Shown here: positions 60,262 through 64,000 of the stretch, in pieces | Position numbering within the stretch: the first letter of the stretch is position 1 | Layout: the number at the start of each line of letters is the position of its first letter | Notes under the pieces: model-generated | Databases searched by the model: none | The model's input: the letters and a program-made list of their open reading frames with translations, nothing else | What the model was told of the DNA's origin: nothing | Assembly (NCBI GenBank): GCA_037903475.1 | Contig: JBAJFG010000464.1 | Location: 1-64,000, forward strand | Length of the DNA stretch: 64,000 nucleotides | Source of the DNA: Ancylostoma caninum | Taxonomy: Eukaryota > Nematoda > Chromadorea > Rhabditida > Ancylostomatidae | Direction: 5' to 3' | Translations under genes and position numbers: made by a program

Positions 60262-60282
60262 GCTACCACGGCCGATGCACCA
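60262..60282 (-). other. Primer-binding site matching tRNA-Gly
   Basis: Just inside the 5' LTR the sense strand reads TTGGTGCATCGGCCG. The plus strand here, CGGCCGATGCACCA, equals the 3' end expected for eukaryotic tRNA-Gly (acceptor complement of GCATCGG, plus CCA). The tRNA assignment is from general knowledge of tRNA-Gly ends. Confidence 0.7.
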
Positions 60283-60283
60283 A

Positions 60284-60664
60284 TGTGTGGTACGTGGTAG
60301 AGAAGATTGTTAATAAGGCTTTATTAACAACCCGTCGACGATAGGTTCGTCGAGTAGAGCGAATAGTAACACAATGTTCAAAATGGGGGTTTATATGCAG
60401 AATACAGGGGGCGGTGCCGACCTACTAGGTGTGAGTTTGCCACAGGGGGCCAGATAGGGGAATGTTCAAAGTCGGTACCGCGCCCTATTAACACCTGAAC
60501 GATAGGGGATCATGCCCCAATTACTTGAGAAACTAGGGCACGCATAAGTGCCAATGGATATTACCTATGGACAATATATGTCGTTGACAGAACGACGTAT
60601 TTCCTTGACATGAGAAGTAAACCTTATACAATATCTTAGATAATATCTTAGGTTGTTCACAACA
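60284..60664 (-). repeat. BEL/Pao 5' LTR
   Basis: 381 bp, one difference from the 3' LTR. It lies upstream of the PBS and leader for minus-strand transcription. Confidence 0.95.
60390..60395 (-). promoter_or_regulatory. TATA-like box in the BEL/Pao 5' LTR
   Basis: Sense strand reads CTGCATATAAACCCCC within the LTR, a plausible TATAAA element. Activity not shown. Confidence 0.45.
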
Positions 60665-60669
60665 TTTTG
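60665..60669. repeat. Target-site duplication TTTTG (right)
   Basis: Matches 50732-50736. Confidence 0.9.
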
Positions 60670-61450
60670 CATCGGATTGAAAGATGCAAATCCCACGAAT
60701 AAGTCATGCACACTCATGCAAATCCCATGCAAATCCCATGCAGAACACGGTTTGAGAAACGTTTTGAGAACCGGGTTTTGCATGGGATTTGCATTGGTTT
60801 TGCATGAGGTAACGTGGGTTCTGCATGGGTTTGTGATGACCAGTTCGCGTCCTGGAGGAGTGGGGGAGGGGGGTACGAGGAGTGGCTCCCACGCACCTCA
60901 AGAACAAAAATACTGCGCTGTCGTCGCACACCTTGCAACTCCACCGAATTGCGCACTTATAACTCCTCTCGGCTCATTTTTGATCGGGCCAACTTCTGCT
61001 GGATGTCCGACTGAGGTGCTTCGTACATTAAGCTGGTGAATGTTCCCTATGTTAAAATGCAATAATTTCATATTTTAGAGAAACCTGCAAATTTTTGGCA
61101 TAATTATGGAGATCGCAATGAGTAAATTTTTATCATACATAAGGCACTCCTGATTGTGAAAAAACAATGGAAATAATGAATGATAAATCTAAATAACCGG
61201 TTCTTCACAACTCGGTGTAAAACCCATACACACCTATGCAAATCCCGGTTTAATCCGGTGCAAAACCCGGTTTTTTTAATCAATAATTTTCAGCATTGCT
61301 TAAATCGATGCAAAACCCATGCATACCCATTCAGAACCCATGCGTCTCCAAATGCGATGCAAATCCCATGCAAAACCCGCGAAAAACCCACGATTTTCTC
61401 AAAGTCATGCAAAACCCATGCATACCGATGCAAAACACGGTTTTTAGATT
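60670..61450. repeat. Field of ATGCAAAACCC / GGGTTTTGCAT words
   Basis: Words such as ATGCAAATCCCATGCAAATC, CGGGTTTTGCATGGGATTTG, GATGCAAAACCCATGCATAC and CGATGCAAAACACGGTTTTT recur in both orientations. The same words flank the left side of the BEL/Pao insertion (ACCGTGTTTTGCATGGGATA at 50704-50723), so the element inserted into this field. Confidence 0.8.
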
Positions 61451-63529
61451 TCCTGAGAATTGCCGGAGGAATTTGGAGTTATTTGATTTTGAATGGAGAC
61501 ATTGCTCAGGAATTCTCTGAACTCTAAATTTACCCTAGAATTTAGGGTTCAGCACCGGTCCAAAGAATTTTCGTCGAATAACTTTCTCTAAAATCAAATA
61601 TTTGCAATTATGTTGATGCGGTTAGCTAGAGGAGAGGCTGCTCGTTCCGATGGGTAATAAAATTGCCTCGTTTATTTAGTTACAGCGGAAAAAATAGCTT
61701 AAAAAAAGGTCTTCAGCACCACTCCGATTCAATTTCTTCAAGTAACTTTTCCAAAACCAATTATCTCCAATTTTATTCGCATTATTGTATTCAGGAAGTA
61801 TTCCTCTATCACAAATATGGCAAGAGCCTCCAAAATCTCCTATCCTTCTCAAATTTTAGCTCGAAATCTAAAAATTATATGACGCTGCCAGTGTGTTGAC
61901 GTGCTCCTCCGCCACACTTGTTAGCTCGTGTGAACATGCCGATTTGCATTGAAAACACGAAAACCATGTCCTTCACACGAACTTGTTTTAACCTGTTTAC
62001 AATGGGAGCTTTGTAGATTCTTGGCTAGGTCAAAGGAGACTTCGTAATTTCTTTTTCTGCTCAAGCTAAGCTTGTGCCAAACTCTAGTTCTTACACAAAA
62101 TCAAGCGTCTGATGGGAAATTTCGGAAATCCCCACGTATAGGTTGAAGTGTGGGGAGAGGAGGGTCGTATTTGAGGATGGGCGGTAGGTATGTAGATGCT
62201 TGCGCATTAATAATTGCACAGCAAATTACACAACCACGAAAGGAAACAATCGTGGAGTCAGCAACTTGTGTACACTACTAACGTGTAAAAACAGGATTGT
62301 TTGGAAATTCTTTCGAGGGGACGGCGGCAGGGCTTGTAGGAGTGTTCCAGAGTAGAGTAAGTTCGACGTAGTACAGCGATGACGAGCGACTCGAGATCAG
62401 GGAATAGGATTCCACACATTCATAAATGATGGCCAGGTCTATCTTATTCCAGAGCTTCAGGTTTCCAAGCCTCTAAATGTTTTCAGGAGTGTGGTCGGAA
62501 ATTTTCCAATGTTTACCCCTCCAAGAGAAAATTTCCTATCTAAATATTCCCAGAGGAAGTAAACCTTGAACGAAGAAATTCAGGCATTAGGAAAATGTAT
62601 GATGCCTTGTTATGGAGTAGCAATAAATTTTCGATCGTGAGCAGATCGCCAACCTAATCTCAGAAATGGTGAGAACACTTAAATTTGACGAAGGGGCGGA
62701 AACCGAGTCAGTCCCTCCGGGAAGTGAACGAAATGTTATTTGCGAATCATACGCTCTCAAAAACTGTGAAGGCCAAGAGAAGTGAAATTTTGGTTTTAAA
62801 TAGAGGTGATCATCCTCTATGAATACCTCAGTACCCGCCACCGCAGTCTTGAAATTTCTCGAGCTGCCAAAGAACAACAGTACCAATCTTCTCCTCATTT
62901 GATAACTGCGCAGCACGAACGCAGCCCGAACGGCATAATGGCTCGAGTAGAAACTCTAGTAGCAGCTGTTCCCAGTTGATGCCATCCTCAGCTCATTTGC
63001 TGCCATTCTTCGGCAATTGCTTCTAAATGGACAAAAGTTTGAGCAGCAATTAAAGGGAGAATAGCAGCAGCTGGAAACAGTTGCTGCTAGGGTTTCTATT
63101 CGAAGCATTACGTCATTCGGGTTTTGTGCTGCACAGTTACCAGAGTCAGTGTAAAAAGATCATCCGTATTGCTGGGGATTTCACCGTTCTGACTCATTTG
63201 TGGTGTGCATGTCCTATGAATATACTAGATGGTATGCCCGGCTTCGCTCGGGTGTTCTACTACCCCGGCTATTTCACACTGATGGAAATCTGCTACTACT
63301 GGTAAATCCATTGAAAATGCTCATCATTATGATGACGGACCTGTATGATCCTCATTTAACCGACATATTGGCGAAAAATGAAATAGTGAAGTTATTTGGA
63401 TAATAACTTTATGGAAAAAGCATGCCCATAATTGCGGTCAGCATCTTTGAGAACCAGTAAATGCGCTCTTACTCTTAATCAAGAAGTAGTGGAAAAAGTC
63501 AAAAACTTGATTAAAAATCCGATAAAACC
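61451..63529. other. No recognised feature
   Basis: AT-rich sequence with short motif-free open frames. No RNA gene or transposon end recognised. Confidence 0.4.
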
Positions 63530-63895
63530 AATAACTCGAAGTTCCATGCATAGTGGTTGTCATATTCGTGATCAGCGCATAATTCCAGTAGATATGTCCT
63601 CACTGACCCCTGAGTAGAAGCTGCGAAAAATCGATAAAATCAGTAAATCGATACCGTCATTGAAAAGGGTTGCCATATTCGTATTCAGCACACTCGAAAA
63701 CCCCAGTGGGCATGTCATCACCGATCCCCGAGCGAAAGTTGAAAAAATCGATAAAATCAATAAATCGATACCGCCATGCAAAACGGCTGTCATAGTCGTG
63801 TTCAGCATATTGAAGAACCCTAGTAGACATGTCCTCATCGACCCCTGGACAAAAATTGTGAAAAATCGATAAAATCGATATAATCGATAAACCAA
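63530..63895. repeat. About 116-bp tandem array with ATCGATAAAATC words
   Basis: GAAAAATCGATAAAATCAGT, GAAAAAATCGATAAAATCAA and GAAAAATCGATAAAATCGAT start near 63627, 63741 and 63860. Between them GTCATATTCGT.(T/A)TCAGC, CCC.AGT.G(A/G)CATGTC.TCA and GACCCC recur. Related to 43779-44362. Confidence 0.8.
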
Positions 63896-64000
63896 TCGAT
63901 AATCCCAGGTGCAAAGTAGCCTATAACCTCCGCCGGCCCCCGTTGGGCCTGTATGCAAAATTTGGTCCGGATCGGTTCATCCTCCGCGATTTCTATAAGG

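Larger units (their letters stand above)
50737..60664 (-). mobile_element. Full-length BEL/Pao retrovirus-like element with phlebovirus-like glycoprotein
   Basis: LTRs of 381 bp (50737-51117 and 60284-60664) differ at one base by eye (50776 versus 60323). Target duplication TTTTG lies at 50732-50736 and 60665-60669. The element reads on the minus strand: 5' LTR at right, PBS, a 1.16-kb leader with a hairpin-motif array, then one 2608-codon frame covering gag, protease, RT, RNase H, integrase and env-like glycoprotein. Uninterrupted coding and near-identical LTRs indicate very recent insertion and possible activity. The type resembles the Cer7/Tas-like nematode BEL/Pao lineages known to carry phlebovirus-like envelope genes. 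Confidence 0.95.

Overview
This window looks like nuclear DNA of a parasitic strongylid nematode, most likely a hookworm-type genome (Ancylostoma/Necator group). The genes have many short introns with GT-AG ends, the intergenic DNA is crowded with fold-back elements, and the cargo fits: a ShKT plus CAP/SCP secreted-protein gene (ASP-like), RTE-type LINE fragments, a Ty3/Gypsy element and a BEL/Pao element carrying a phlebovirus-like glycoprotein module. The species call is inference.

Layout. 1-19672 is a giant inverted repeat. Arms of about 7.3 kb (1-7307 and 12366-19672) are nearly identical and flank a spacer of about 5 kb. Each arm carries one copy of a ShKT-ShKT-CAP gene; the copies are divergent, with 5' ends facing the centre. 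The spacer holds a fold-back element and a young, internally deleted Gypsy element (8600-11568) with 376-bp LTRs and a GAGGG target duplication. 19.7-26.7 kb is repeat-rich, with two RTE relics and several MITE-like fold-backs.

26760-39300 (+) holds a complete 11-exon gene of the ARMT1/DUF89 damage-control phosphatase family. I assembled its exons by eye; they sum to exactly 451 codons plus stop, and a 7.7-kb intron accounts for most of 27-34.8 kb. That intron contains a 50-bp minisatellite, TTCGAATA-rich islands and several fold-backs. 41972-43547 (-) is a complete five-exon gene for signal peptidase complex subunit 2 (182 aa). 45192-48978 (+) is a NUP62-type nucleoporin gene: the coiled-coil C-terminal half is clear, the FG-rich N-terminal exons are approximate.

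50732-60669 (-) is an apparently intact BEL/Pao element with 381-bp LTRs, a TTTTG target duplication and a PBS matching the 3' end of tRNA-Gly. A 14-copy hairpin motif fills its leader. A single uninterrupted 2608-codon frame runs gag, protease, RT, RNase H, integrase and a Gn/Gc-like glycoprotein. The flanks, and 60.7-64 kb, are satellite-like repeat fields without recognised genes.

The three housekeeping genes (protein-damage control or carboxyl methylation, ER signal-peptide cleavage, nuclear pore) share no evident pathway; they are ordinary neighbours among repeats. The unusual material is the palindrome with twin secreted-protein genes and the two recent LTR elements.
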